NCBI GenBank assembly: GCA_018333515.1
Contig: JAGXSZ010000027.1
Location: forward strand, 1 to 64,000
DNA: 64,000 bases
DNA from: Actinomycetota bacterium
Lineage (GTDB): Bacteria > Actinomycetota > Aquicultoria > Aquicultorales > Aquicultoraceae
Direction: 5' to 3'
A model generated the notes under the pieces. That model did not search any database, was not told the origin of the DNA, and worked only from the letters and a program-made list of their open reading frames with translations. Positions within the stretch are counted from its first letter, which is position 1. The number at the start of each line of letters is the position of its first letter. The position numbers were made by a program, and so were the translations under genes. Shown one piece after another: positions 32,978-42,844 of this stretch.

Positions 32978-33916
32978 ATGTCGGGGATAAAAGTCACGGC
33001 AATCGGCGGAGGGACCGGTTTGCCTATAGCGCTTAAGAGCATAAAGGAGTACGCGTCCGAGGTCACGGCGATAGTCAGCGTGGCCGATGATGGGGGAAGC
33101 TCCGGTCGCCTCCGTCGCGACCTGGGCATGCCGCCGCCCGGTGATATCCGCAACTGCCTGGTGGCACTTGCGGGCGATGAGCCGATGGCCGAGCTTTTCA
33201 AGTATCGTTTCAAGGAAGGCGTCGGAATCGCAGGGCACAACCTCGGCAACTTGATAATCGCCGCGCTCACCGATATGCGGGGCGGGTTTGATTGCGGTAT
33301 AAACGCCGCCGCGGAGCTGCTCGACATAGAAGGGCGGGTTCTCCCGTCGACGATAGACGATGTGATATTGCGGGCGGCGACGTATGCCGGGGACCCGATT
33401 GAAGGGCAAGCCAGTATCGCAACGACGACCAGGCCGCTTAAAGAGGTATATTTAGACCCGCCCGATACGCAAGCCTACTCGGCGGCGGTCGAGGCGATTC
33501 TCGAGGCGGACCAGGTTGTCATTGGGCCGGGCAGCGTATTTACGAGCATTCTCCCGAATCTGATAGTCAAAGGTATAGGGAGGGCGCTCTCGGAGACGAA
33601 CGCGCTAAAGATTTATATCTGCAACGTCATGACGCAGCCGGGGGAGACCGACCTTTTCACCGCCTACGACCATATCGGCGCGATTTTCGACCATGGCCCC
33701 AGCGACTGGGTCGATGTTATGATAATCAATTCCGAGCCGGTGCCCGAAGACAGGGTCATCGATTTTGCCGAAGACAGACGTTATCAAGTCTCCGCGAATT
33801 CCGAGGACATCGAGGCCCTGGGTGTAAATGTCATCCTTGCCGATGTGCTCGATACGGACAAGCCTTCATATCATAGCTCAAAAAAGCTGGCGGCGGTATT
33901 GAGGGAGCTAGGGTAG
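32978..33916 (+). CDS. yvcK: YvcK / gluconeogenesis factor, CofD-like
   Basis: A 312-residue protein with the N-terminal GGGTGLPIALKSI nucleotide-sugar-binding motif, DDGGSSGRLRRDLGMPPPGDIRN and the conserved GHNLGNLIIAAL. YvcK of Bacillus is needed for growth on gluconeogenic carbon sources; the mycobacterial homologue CuvA links carbon use and wall synthesis, and B. subtilis YvcK binds UDP-GlcNAc. Sits between rapZ and whiA, 39 and 28 bases away. Confidence 0.95.
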   Translation: MSGIKVTAIGGGTGLPIALKSIKEYASEVTAIVSVADDGGSSGRLRRDLGMPPPGDIRNCLVALAGDEPMAELFKYRFKEGVGIAGHNLGNLIIAALTDMRGGFDCGINAAAELLDIEGRVLPSTIDDVILRAATYAGDPIEGQASIATTTRPLKEVYLDPPDTQAYSAAVEAILEADQVVIGPGSVFTSILPNLIVKGIGRALSETNALKIYICNVMTQPGETDLFTAYDHIGAIFDHGPSDWVDVMIINSEPVPEDRVIDFAEDRRYQVSANSEDIEALGVNVILADVLDTDKPSYHSSKKLAAVLRELG

Positions 33917-33944
33917 CCACGGAGTGAAGCTCAAGGAGTTTTAG

Positions 33945-34874
33945 TTGGCATTTTCAACACAGGTCAAAAACGAACTCGCCAAATTGCAGCCGAAACGCGC
34001 TTGCTGCACGCGGGCCGAAGTATCGGCGATAATACATATGGACGGAACGCTTCATCTTCTCGGAGATGGGCGCCTCACGCTCGATATCGCCACGGAAAAC
34101 GCGGCGGCGGCGCGTCTTCTGTATAAATATTTGACCGATGAGTTCTCATTGAAGGTCGAATCCATAGTCAGGAGATCGGTTCTGCACAAGGTCTACAATT
34201 ACCTTATCCACATCCCGGACCAGCCGGCCATCACGCAGGCGCTCAACGAGATCGCCATAATCGACGACCGGTCGCGCTACGTGCCCGGCATATTGCCGAG
34301 AATCGTCAAACGCGACTGCTGCGCGACGGCTTATCTGCGCGGCGCGTTTCTCGGGGGCGGTTTTGTAAGCGACCCAAAACGCGATTACCACTTCGAGCTG
34401 GCGACCGACAACGAGGTGCTCGCGGAGGACTTAAGTTCGCTTATGAAAAGACTTGGATTGCACGCAAAGATTAGTGAACGTCAGCGAAATTTCGCCGTCT
34501 ACCTAAAGGACAGTGAAGAGATAGCTAAAATGCTCGTGCTCATCGGGGCGCACACCGCTCTTCTCGCATGGGAAGACCAGCGCATATTAAAAGAGATGCG
34601 GGGTCAAGTCAACCGGCTCGTAAACTGCGATACGGCCAACGTCAACAAAGCCGTAAATGCCGCAGCCGAACAGGTCGACCAAATCAAAGCCATCGATTCC
34701 CATATCGGTCTCGAAAAATTACCAGCGGGCTTGCAGGAATTCGCGCGCGCGCGCGTCGAATATCCCTATGTAAGCCTAAGAGAGCTGGGGGAGCTTTTCG
34801 ACCCGCCGCTGAGTAAATCGGCAATCTATCACCGGGTCAGGCGGCTGTCGAGGCTGGCAAAAAGTCTTGATTAA
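33945..34874 (+). CDS. whiA: DNA-binding protein WhiA
   Basis: A 309-residue protein: an N-terminal LAGLIDADG-like domain (CCTRAEVSAIIHMDGTLHL; AYLRGAFLGGGFVSDP) and a C-terminal helix-turn-helix (VSLRELGELFDPPLSKSAIYHRVRRL). WhiA controls sporulation in Streptomyces and division in Bacillus. It lacks homing nuclease activity in studied members. TTG start with AAGGAG seven bases upstream. Confidence 0.95.
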   Translation: MAFSTQVKNELAKLQPKRACCTRAEVSAIIHMDGTLHLLGDGRLTLDIATENAAAARLLYKYLTDEFSLKVESIVRRSVLHKVYNYLIHIPDQPAITQALNEIAIIDDRSRYVPGILPRIVKRDCCATAYLRGAFLGGGFVSDPKRDYHFELATDNEVLAEDLSSLMKRLGLHAKISERQRNFAVYLKDSEEIAKMLVLIGAHTALLAWEDQRILKEMRGQVNRLVNCDTANVNKAVNAAAEQVDQIKAIDSHIGLEKLPAGLQEFARARVEYPYVSLRELGELFDPPLSKSAIYHRVRRLSRLAKSLD

Positions 34875-34973
34875 GGTTTTACATCAAACCTTATGGGGAA
34901 AACTCAACCGGATACGCCGAAAGCCGCACTATTGTTTGATAATTTAATGTGTTAATGTGTTAAAATGTTTTTT

Positions 34974-35003
34974 TAAGGCTATCAGGTTTTCAAGATAGCC
35001 TTA
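34974..35003. other. Inverted repeat in the whiA-gap gap
   Basis: TAAGGCTATC and GATAGCCTTA are perfect complements around a 10-base loop. No U-tract follows on either strand, so I call it a stem-loop rather than a terminator. It lies about 100 bases after whiA and could still end or process that transcript. Confidence 0.55.
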
Positions 35004-35065
35004 TAACATGAGTCCGCAACAACCGATGATTAATCTTACGCCTGTTAGTATTGCGGTTATCGCGG

Positions 35066-35091
35066 TACATGCTAGGCTGCGTTAGCATGTA
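35066..35091 (+). promoter_or_regulatory. Palindrome upstream of gap, possible operator
   Basis: TACATGCTA and TAGCATGTA are perfect complements separated by eight bases, 65 bases before gap. No cggR-like gene is nearby, so the regulator, if any, is unknown. It could instead be a stem-loop in the 5' leader of the glycolytic transcript. Confidence 0.45.
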
Positions 35092-35129
35092 TACCCTCAG
35101 GATAGATAGAACATGACGGTTTAATGTAA

Positions 35130-36152
<1,023 letters not shown>

Positions 36153-36172
36153 CGATATAGAATGCGCGACAA

Positions 36173-36223
36173 GATAGCAGGTGCATGCCGGCGAATGTGA
36201 GTTCCCGGCGCGCACCTGCTATC
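36173..36223 (+). terminator. Long stem-loop after gap
   Basis: GATAGCAGGTGC (36173-36184) pairs perfectly with GCACCTGCTATC (36212-36223), and an inner GCCGG/CCGGC adds to the stem. It begins 20 bases after the gap stop. No U-tract follows, so it may be a weak terminator or an mRNA-stabilising structure that lets gap be expressed above pgk. Confidence 0.5.
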
Positions 36224-36232
36224 GGAAATTAA

Positions 36233-36251
36233 AAAGTAAAGACCTGACCCC
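36233..36251. repeat. REP-like half element
   Basis: AAAGTAAAGACCTGACCCC, the same core as at 31921-31939 but without the complementary right arm. It lies between gap and pgk. Confidence 0.6.
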
Positions 36252-36354
36252 TTTTGTGTGCGAAGCTGGGGTTGGGTAATGTTGGCTCAAAATTTGCGAT
36301 ACGGGACTCGGGACTGGGGATTCGAGAGACGAGATTTAATAGAGGGGGAGGAAG

Positions 36355-37533
36355 TTGGATAAAAAGACCGTGCGGGATATCGACGTATCCGGAAAGCGCG
36401 TGCTGGTTAGGGTCGATTTCAACGTGCCCTTACGGGAAGGTGTCGTTACCGACGACAGCAGGATAAGGGCGGCGCTGCCGACCATCGAGTACTTGGTCGA
36501 ACGGGGCGCTAAAGTCATTTTGATGAGCCATCTGGGGCGGCCCAAAGGGGTAGACGATGCCTTACGGCTCGATGCGGTGGCGCAGGAACTCGCCGACATG
36601 CTCGACAAGCAGGTCGAAAAAGCGGACACTACCGTCGGCGATGATGTTGTCGAGGCCATAGACAGGTTAGGGCCCGGAGGGATATTGCTCCTCGAAAACC
36701 TCCGTTTCAATGAGGGCGAAAAGAAGAACGACCCCGAATTTGCGAGCCGACTCGGACAATTGGCCGATGTCTATGTCAACGACGCGTTCGGCGCGTCCCA
36801 TAGGGCGCACGCCTCGATTGTCGGTCTCAGTAAACATATGCCGGCGGTCGCCGGTTTGCTCCTCGAAAAAGAGATAGACACCCTGACCGCCATCCTTAAA
36901 GACCCCGACCGACCGCTCATCGCTATTTTGGGCGGGAGCAAAGTATCGGACAAGATAGGCGTCATCGAAAAATTTCTCGACATCGTCAACGCGCTCGTAA
37001 TCGGGGGCGGGATGTGTTTCACTTTTCTGAAGGCCAAAGGTTACGATATCGGAAACTCACTGCTAGAGGAAGACAAACTCGACTTTTGCCGTCGGATAAT
37101 CGAGCGAGCAGCGCAAAAAGACATCCCGATTTATTTGCCGTCGGATGTGGTCATCGCGAAAGAGATAAGCCCCGATGCCGAAGCGAGAATCGCCCATGTC
37201 GACGCCATCCCCGATGGTTGGATGGGCTTGGACATCGGGCCGGACTCGATCGCCGCGTACCGGGGCGTTATAGGTAAGTCGCGCACGCTCTTTTGGAACG
37301 GGCCGATGGGCGTCTTTGAAATCGAGCAGTTCTCGCGGGGGACCGAAGAGATAGCGTCGGCTATCGCCAATTCGGTGGCGACAAGCATTATCGGCGGCGG
37401 TGATTCGATTGCGGCGCTGAAAAAATTTCACCTCGAAAACAAGGTCACGTTTGTCTCTACCGGCGGCGGCGCCTCGCTCGAATTGCTCGAGGGTAAAGTG
37501 CTCCCCGGTTACGAAGCGCTGATGGATAAGTAG
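36355..37533 (+). CDS. pgk: Phosphoglycerate kinase
   Basis: A 392-residue enzyme: GKRVLVRVDFNVPLREG at the start, MSHLGRPKG, ENLRFNEGEKKNDPEFA and the C-terminal nucleotide-binding GGGDSIAALKKF and FVSTGGGASLELLEG. It makes ATP from 1,3-bisphosphoglycerate. TTG start behind GGGGGAGGAAG. Normal length. Confidence 0.97.
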   Translation: MDKKTVRDIDVSGKRVLVRVDFNVPLREGVVTDDSRIRAALPTIEYLVERGAKVILMSHLGRPKGVDDALRLDAVAQELADMLDKQVEKADTTVGDDVVEAIDRLGPGGILLLENLRFNEGEKKNDPEFASRLGQLADVYVNDAFGASHRAHASIVGLSKHMPAVAGLLLEKEIDTLTAILKDPDRPLIAILGGSKVSDKIGVIEKFLDIVNALVIGGGMCFTFLKAKGYDIGNSLLEEDKLDFCRRIIERAAQKDIPIYLPSDVVIAKEISPDAEARIAHVDAIPDGWMGLDIGPDSIAAYRGVIGKSRTLFWNGPMGVFEIEQFSRGTEEIASAIANSVATSIIGGGDSIAALKKFHLENKVTFVSTGGGASLELLEGKVLPGYEALMDK

Positions 37534-37567
37534 GCCTTGAGCAACCGCAAAATCGAAAGGAGAATGC

Positions 37568-38362
37568 ATGTCGGATAAACGTCGAATAATAGCAGGTAAC
37601 TGGAAGATGTATAAGACCGCGAAAGAAGCCGTCTTTTTGGTACAGGAACTAGAAGACGAACTCGATGGTATCGCGACGGACGGCACGGGTCTGGCGGGTG
37701 TCGAGGTAATCGTCTGTCCGCCTTTGACGGCGCTCAAGAGCATCTATACGGTGCTGGGCCAGGATAAACCGCCGATAAAGCTCGGCGCGCAGAACATGCA
37801 CTGGGAGGACGAGGGCGCGTACACCGGCGAAGTCTCACCGGTGATGCTAAAAGACCTCGAGTGCGAGTTCGTAATAATCGGTCATTCCGAGCGGCGTATG
37901 TATTTCGGCGAGACCGATGAGACGGTAAACAAAAAGGTCAAGGCCGCGCTGGCGCACGACATCACGCCGATCATGTGCTGCGGAGAGTCACTTGAACAGC
38001 GCGAATCCGGCCAGGCGGAAGCTTTCATCGGGTCGCAAATCTTGGGGGGCACCGAAGGGTTAAGCGAAAGCGACATGAAGGACTTTATCATAGCCTACGA
38101 GCCGATTTGGGCGATAGGGACCGGCAAGACGGCGCTTCCCGAGGATGCCAACAGCATTATTTCTCACATCCGCAAAGTATTGGCTTCGAGATTTGACGAA
38201 GAAATCGCCAAAGCAGTGCCGGTTCTTTACGGCGGAAGCGTCAAAGGCGGCAATATCGCGGAATTCATGGCCGAGCCGGATATCAACGGCGCCCTGGTCG
38301 GAGGCGCGAGCCTGGAGGCGGAGAGCTTCGCGAGCATCGTACGCAACGCGAGAAAGCAGTAG
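37568..38362 (+). CDS. tpiA: Triosephosphate isomerase
   Basis: A 264-residue TIM-barrel enzyme. Catalytic residues: Lys in AGNWKMYK, His in IIGHSERR, Glu in AYEPIWAIGTG; the phosphate-binding LYGGSVKGGN follows. It interconverts dihydroxyacetone phosphate and glyceraldehyde 3-phosphate. Slightly longer than the usual ~250 residues because of an insert near residue 35 (DGIATDGTGLAG). Confidence 0.97.
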   Translation: MSDKRRIIAGNWKMYKTAKEAVFLVQELEDELDGIATDGTGLAGVEVIVCPPLTALKSIYTVLGQDKPPIKLGAQNMHWEDEGAYTGEVSPVMLKDLECEFVIIGHSERRMYFGETDETVNKKVKAALAHDITPIMCCGESLEQRESGQAEAFIGSQILGGTEGLSESDMKDFIIAYEPIWAIGTGKTALPEDANSIISHIRKVLASRFDEEIAKAVPVLYGGSVKGGNIAEFMAEPDINGALVGGASLEAESFASIVRNARKQ

Positions 38363-38473
38363 TTGCGGTTGAATGCTAAGATAGCATAGGGCGACCGCGA
38401 CTTGGTGACACGCGAGGTCGTTGCGGGGCGTGAAATTTATTGTTTACCACCCTGAACTGGAGAGATAACTATA

Positions 38474-40039
38474 TTGAACGAGCAAACGATAACGAAGCGA
38501 CCCAAACCGGTTGTCCTTTGTATCCTTGACGGTTGGGGAGAGAACCCCGATTTAGAGGGAAACGCCGTGGAGGCGGCCGACACGCCCAATCTCGACCAGT
38601 ATAAAGAGGCATATCCGTTTTCGACCCTGACGGCCTCGGGTGAGGCGGTAGGCCTGCCCGAGGGGCAAATGGGAAACTCGGAGGTGGGTCACCTCAATAT
38701 CGGCGCGGGACGTGTCGTCTACCAGGAAATCACGCGAATCAGCAGATCGATTCGCGACGGCGATTTCTTCGAGAACGCGGCGCTCCTTGAAGCTTTTCGC
38801 GGTTGCGCGAAGGAAGGAAGGGCGGTTCATCTGATGGGATTGCTATCCGACGGCGGGGTCCACAGCCACGAGGAGCACCTGTTCGCCTTAATCGACATGG
38901 CGAAGATGAACGGCGTCGAACGCCTCTATATCCACGCTTTTCTCGACGGACGCGACGTTCCGCCGAAGAGCGCCCTCGAGTACTTCGAACGGCTCGAAGA
39001 GAAGATGCGGGAGACCGGGCTCGGCAGGGTAGCCACGGTTATGGGCCGCTACTATGCGATGGACCGGGATAACCGCTGGGACAGGGTGAAGACGGCGTAT
39101 GACGCGATGGTCTACGCCGAGGGTGAGCGCGCGTACACGGCGGCTGAGGCGGTGGAGTCATCGTATGAAGCATCGCGCGTCGATGAGTTTGTGATGCCTA
39201 CCACAATCATCGACCCCGAACGCGATGCGCCCGTTGCGACGGTCGAAAGCGATGATTCGGTTGTTTTCTTTAATTTCAGAGCCGACCGGGCTCGCGAGAT
39301 AACACGCGCTTTTATTAAGGATGATTTTACCGGGTTCGACCGGGGACCGAGGCCGCCCGAGGTATCTTACGTCTGCATGACCCAATACGATGCCAATTTT
39401 GACGCACCGGTAGCTTTCCCGCCGCAAGAGCTTACAAAAGTTCTGGCCGACGTCCTTGCCGTGCATGGCCTGCGGCAACTCCACGTCGCCGAAACCGAGA
39501 AGTACGCCCATGTCACGTTCTTCTTCAATGGCGGGGAAGAGACGCCGAAACCGGGGGAAGACCGCGTGCTTATAGCCTCCCCGAAGGTGGCGACCTACGA
39601 CCTCAAACCGGAGATGAGCGCCGATAAGGTAGCCGACGCGGTCGTTCACGCCATAAGTACGGATGATCATGATTTCATTGTCGTCAACTTCGCCAATGGA
39701 GATATGGTGGGGCACACTGGTGTCTTTGACGCGACTGTCGAAGCGGTCGAAGCGGTCGACAGGTGCGTGGGGCGCATCGTAGAGTCGGTTCGGAGAGCCG
39801 GGGGAGTCATCCTGATAACCTCCGACCACGGCAACGCCGACAAGATGACCGACAACATGCACGACCAGCCTTTTACGGCGCACACCACCAACAAAGTACC
39901 GCTTTATCTTATAACTGATGAGCGCGTGAGATTGGCTGCGGGAGGTATCCTCGCCGACATCGCGCCGACCCTTCTCGATATCTTGAAAATCGAGAAACCC
40001 GCGGAGATGACCGGGCGGTCGCTGATTGAGCGCGATTAA
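38474..40039 (+). CDS. gpmI: 2,3-bisphosphoglycerate-independent phosphoglycerate mutase
   Basis: A 521-residue metalloenzyme of the alkaline phosphatase superfamily: VLCILDGWGENPD, the catalytic Ser in GQMGNSEVGHLNIGAGR, HLMGLLSDGGVHSH and the metal-binding TSDHGNADKM. It converts 3- to 2-phosphoglycerate. TTG start. It is inserted between tpiA and secG, which are adjacent in many Actinobacteria. Confidence 0.97.
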   Translation: MNEQTITKRPKPVVLCILDGWGENPDLEGNAVEAADTPNLDQYKEAYPFSTLTASGEAVGLPEGQMGNSEVGHLNIGAGRVVYQEITRISRSIRDGDFFENAALLEAFRGCAKEGRAVHLMGLLSDGGVHSHEEHLFALIDMAKMNGVERLYIHAFLDGRDVPPKSALEYFERLEEKMRETGLGRVATVMGRYYAMDRDNRWDRVKTAYDAMVYAEGERAYTAAEAVESSYEASRVDEFVMPTTIIDPERDAPVATVESDDSVVFFNFRADRAREITRAFIKDDFTGFDRGPRPPEVSYVCMTQYDANFDAPVAFPPQELTKVLADVLAVHGLRQLHVAETEKYAHVTFFFNGGEETPKPGEDRVLIASPKVATYDLKPEMSADKVADAVVHAISTDDHDFIVVNFANGDMVGHTGVFDATVEAVEAVDRCVGRIVESVRRAGGVILITSDHGNADKMTDNMHDQPFTAHTTNKVPLYLITDERVRLAAGGILADIAPTLLDILKIEKPAEMTGRSLIERD

Positions 40040-40108
40040 TGCGCGATTATTCCAATGCTTTGCGAAATATGCTATTCTTTTAAAGGCTTATTATTTTAGG
40101 AGGTTACC

Positions 40109-40348
40109 GTGGTAGTTTTTGTTGAGACGATTCATGTTATCTTTTCGCTCGGCCTAATCGTCGCCGTTCTTCTTCACTCGGGCAAAGGGACCGGTCTTTC
40201 AAACGCTTTTGGCGGCGCTCTTCCTACGACGTTTTCGGGCACGAGCATTATCGAGAAGAACCTCAACCGTATAACGGTTGCGATCGCTATCGGCTTTGGT
40301 GTTACGAGCATGATTCTTTACTATATAACCCAAAAAGGTGTCCTTTAA
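40109..40348 (+). CDS. secG: Preprotein translocase subunit SecG
   Basis: A 79-residue protein with two membrane helices (ETIHVIFSLGLIVAVLLH and ITVAIAIGFGVTSMILYYIT) and the family loop SGKGTGLSNAFGG. SecG assists the SecYE channel. GTG start with AGGAGG. Its place after the glycolytic genes is conserved in Actinobacteria and Firmicutes. Confidence 0.95.
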   Translation: MVVFVETIHVIFSLGLIVAVLLHSGKGTGLSNAFGGALPTTFSGTSIIEKNLNRITVAIAIGFGVTSMILYYITQKGVL

Positions 40349-40440
40349 GGCATCTAGGTCACACCGGATGGCCCTATATCGAGAACGGCACTGAGCCCAT
40401 CATCGCCGAGGGTGATTCCTGTTTATGCTGGTTAGAGAAA

Positions 40441-42090
40441 ATGATGGTTAGAGAAAAATATGTATTGGCATATTTGCTAATTCTAGCACTTACGTTGACC
40501 CTCCTGGCCGGCTGTAGCTCTTCGAACGACGGCGACACGGCGGGCGCCGTAAAACCGGGGGAGCCGGTGGCCGGCGGAGACCTGGTCGTAGGTATCAGTG
40601 AGGAGCCTGTGAGCCTCAACCCGTTTCTCCCCGACGGAACCTCCATGGCGACAAAGCTGGTCACAGCGAATATCCTCTGGGGATTACTCGTCGTCACCCC
40701 GTCGCTTACGCACGCCCCCCGTATCGCCGAAACCGTTCCGACGCTTGAAAACGGGCTGGTGACGCGGAACCCGTTTACCGTGACCTACCGGATAAAAGAG
40801 GAAGCCATATGGAGCGACGGGGAGCCGATTACTTCATGGGATGTCCAGTTTACCTGGCAAAATATCATGGACCCCAAGCGAAATGTCGCCGACCGCGCGG
40901 GCTATGACAAAATAGAAACCATCCAAACCCCGGACGCCAAAACCGTGAAGATAGTCTTTAAGGAACCATATATCCACTATAAAGAGCTATTTTCGACGAC
41001 TTACCCCATATTGCCTAAGCATCTACTTAACGGTAGGAGTTACGACGATTTGCTTAGCCAAATGATAACGTTTGCGAGCGGGCCGTACAGATTCAAGAAA
41101 TGGACCAAAGGCGAAAGCATCACTATTACCAGAAATGAGAACTTCTGGGACAAAGAACCCTACATCGACCAGGTAATTTTTAAATTCACGCCCAAAACCG
41201 ACTCGATGTTTACAGGGCTTGAGGAGGGCAAGCTGGATATGGTCTATGCGCCGTCCGACCTAAAATTCATCGAGCGCCTGATCACGCTCGAAGGCAAAGA
41301 AGTAAGAATAGAGCCGGGTCTCGTCTGGGAGCACATCGGGTTTAACTTGAAAAACGCCTATTTAGGGGACGAGAACGTACGAAAGGCGATAGCCCATGCG
41401 TTGGACCGTAGGAAGATCGCCAAAGAAGCCACCGGGGACGAGAAAGTCCTGCAGAGTGTCGTGATGCCGCTGCAAGACCGTTACTACGTCTCCTCGTGGA
41501 AAACCTATGACTACAACCCGGACAAGGCGCGGGAGTATCTGCGGAAGGCGGGTTTCAGCCGAGGCGCGGACGGAATTTACGAAAAAGAAGGCAAGCCGCT
41601 TAAGCTGGCGATAAGCACTACCACCGGAAACGCGGTAAGGGAGCGGACGGTCGAAATAATCCAAGAAAACCTAACGCGGGCGGGGATACGGGTCGAGGTG
41701 GCGAACTCTTCGCCGGCAACATTTTTCAACACGAAGTTGTCCCGAGGAGATTTTGAAATAGGCGTCTGGGCGTGGCTCGCCGGCGATGAGCCCAAACTAC
41801 AGCATCTTTTTGCGTCGGATATGGCTCCACCGGCGGGGTTTAACTATTACGGCTACGATGACGGCTTCCTCACCGATGTCGTTAAACGCCTTAGCCGGAC
41901 CATCGACCAAAAAGAACGTGCGGCTGTCTATAGAATCGCGCAGGACAAGCTGAGCGACGACGCGGTGGTAATCCCGCTTTACCAGCATCCCCATGTCATA
42001 GCTTATGATGGTCGTGTCCATGGCGTCCGCGACAATGTCTCCTTCGAAGGGCCCCTTTGGAATCTGCATGAGTGCTCGATTGCGAAGTAG
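40441..42090 (+). CDS. Peptide-type ABC transporter substrate-binding lipoprotein
   Basis: A 549-residue protein of the SBP_bac_5 (DppA/OppA) family. A lipoprotein signal ends in LTLLAGC with the lipidated Cys near residue 25. The mature part has VVGISEEPVSLNPFLPDG and YRIKEEAIWSDGEPITSWDV, the usual family signature. It should bind peptides or another small ligand at the membrane. No permease or ATPase genes are beside it, so it is an orphan here. Two ATGs in a row (40441, 40444) are both possible; the upstream bases GGTTAGAGAAA are duplicated around them. Confidence 0.9.
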   Translation: MMVREKYVLAYLLILALTLTLLAGCSSSNDGDTAGAVKPGEPVAGGDLVVGISEEPVSLNPFLPDGTSMATKLVTANILWGLLVVTPSLTHAPRIAETVPTLENGLVTRNPFTVTYRIKEEAIWSDGEPITSWDVQFTWQNIMDPKRNVADRAGYDKIETIQTPDAKTVKIVFKEPYIHYKELFSTTYPILPKHLLNGRSYDDLLSQMITFASGPYRFKKWTKGESITITRNENFWDKEPYIDQVIFKFTPKTDSMFTGLEEGKLDMVYAPSDLKFIERLITLEGKEVRIEPGLVWEHIGFNLKNAYLGDENVRKAIAHALDRRKIAKEATGDEKVLQSVVMPLQDRYYVSSWKTYDYNPDKAREYLRKAGFSRGADGIYEKEGKPLKLAISTTTGNAVRERTVEIIQENLTRAGIRVEVANSSPATFFNTKLSRGDFEIGVWAWLAGDEPKLQHLFASDMAPPAGFNYYGYDDGFLTDVVKRLSRTIDQKERAAVYRIAQDKLSDDAVVIPLYQHPHVIAYDGRVHGVRDNVSFEGPLWNLHECSIAK

Positions 42091-42231
42091 GCGGTTTTAG
42101 CCCGCCCACTCCTGTCGGAGACGTCATTCTCCCGAAGCGTCGATTGAATAACCTTATCTTTGTTACAAGTCTTTGCTTGCCGGGTATATAACGAATCGCG
42201 GGCGAATACCAAGCTTGGAGGTGACTTGATA

Positions 42232-42399
42232 ATGAAGCAATACGTCTGTCAGATGTGCGGCTATGTATACGACCCGGCCAAGGGCGACAAAAAAGGCAAC
42301 ATACCGCCCGGGGTGGCGTTTGAAGATTTGCCGGACGATTGGAAGTGTCCTTTGTGCGGCGTATCGAAATCAAAGTTCGCACCGATGGTCGAGGGATAA
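42232..42399 (+). CDS. Rubredoxin
   Basis: A 55-residue iron protein with the four ligands in [14 protein letters not shown] and [11 protein letters not shown]. It carries electrons at low potential, often to flavodiiron proteins. The ATG at 42232 follows GGAGGTGA; the in-frame extension upstream has no rubredoxin likeness. It lies 59 bases before desulforedoxin and 0.6 kb before the flavodiiron gene, a sensible electron-transfer set. Confidence 0.97.
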   Translation: MKQYVCQMCGYVYDPAKGDKKGNIPPGVAFEDLPDDWKCPLCGVSKSKFAPMVEG

Positions 42400-42458
42400 G
42401 ACATCGTTATTTGGATAGAGCCCGCGAGTAAATATCGTCTATTGAAGGGAGAAACGGC

Positions 42459-42599
42459 ATGGCAACCAAAAACGGGCAGAAGTATAAATGTGAGATTTGC
42501 GGCAACGAGGTCGTCGTCACGCATGAGGGCGATGGCGAACTCGTATGCTGCGGCCAGCCGATGGGCGTTATCGGCGAAGGTTTCAGTTGCAGCGCGTAA
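42459..42599 (+). CDS. Desulforedoxin-like small iron protein
   Basis: A 46-residue protein: [17 protein letters not shown] and [12 protein letters not shown]. The CxxC...CC cysteine pattern is that of desulforedoxin, which is also the N-terminal domain of desulfoferrodoxin (superoxide reductase). Here it stands alone: no superoxide reductase domain follows before the stop. GAAGGGAG precedes the ATG. One further Cys lies near the end (FSCSA). Electron transfer in oxygen defence is inferred from neighbours. Confidence 0.9.
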   Translation: MATKNGQKYKCEICGNEVVVTHEGDGELVCCGQPMGVIGEGFSCSA

Positions 42600-42622
42600 G
42601 CAGACTATTTAATATTGGAGTA

Positions 42623-42821
42623 TCAGGGATTTTGTAACTCAAAATAGCAACCTTGCAACCAGGGATTTTAATTGACGTAGCTCAGCCCTTTAGGGCTGAT
42701 AACGGCCATGCATATGCGATTATCAGGGCTAAAGCCCTGAGCTACGGGAGCATGCATATGTGATTATCAGGGCTAAAGCCCTGAGCTACGGGAGATAAAA
42801 TATGAGTTGCAAAATCTCTGA
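42623..42821. mobile_element. MITE-like element with 19-bp imperfect terminal inverted repeats
   Basis: The ends (42623-42641 and 42803-42821) match in inverted orientation at 17 of 19 positions: TCAGGGATTTTGTAACTCA and the complement of TGAGTTGCAAAATCTCTGA. Inside lie palindromic units. No coding sequence. Size near 200 bp fits a non-autonomous element or a structured intergenic repeat. Confidence 0.6.
42707..42794. repeat. Two 44-bp palindrome-bearing direct repeats
   Basis: The unit runs from CATGCATATG through TATCAGGGCTAAAGCCCTGA to GCTACGGGAG and occurs at 42707-42750 and 42751-42794 with one mismatch. Each has the hairpin TCAGGGCTAAAGCCCTGA. A related half, GTAGCTCAGCCCTTTAGGGC, precedes them near 42678. 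Confidence 0.9.
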
Positions 42822-42844
42822 GTATGTATTGGGGGCGTGATTAT

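Noticed and set aside
34974-35003. Rho-independent terminator after whiA
   Set aside because: The stem is perfect but no U-tract follows on either strand, so I list it only as an inverted repeat.
42678-42750. tRNA-like text because of GTAGCTCAG
   Set aside because: The GTAGCTCAGCCC stretch resembles a tRNA D-arm, but it is part of a repeated hairpin unit and no anticodon arm, T-arm or acceptor stem can be built.
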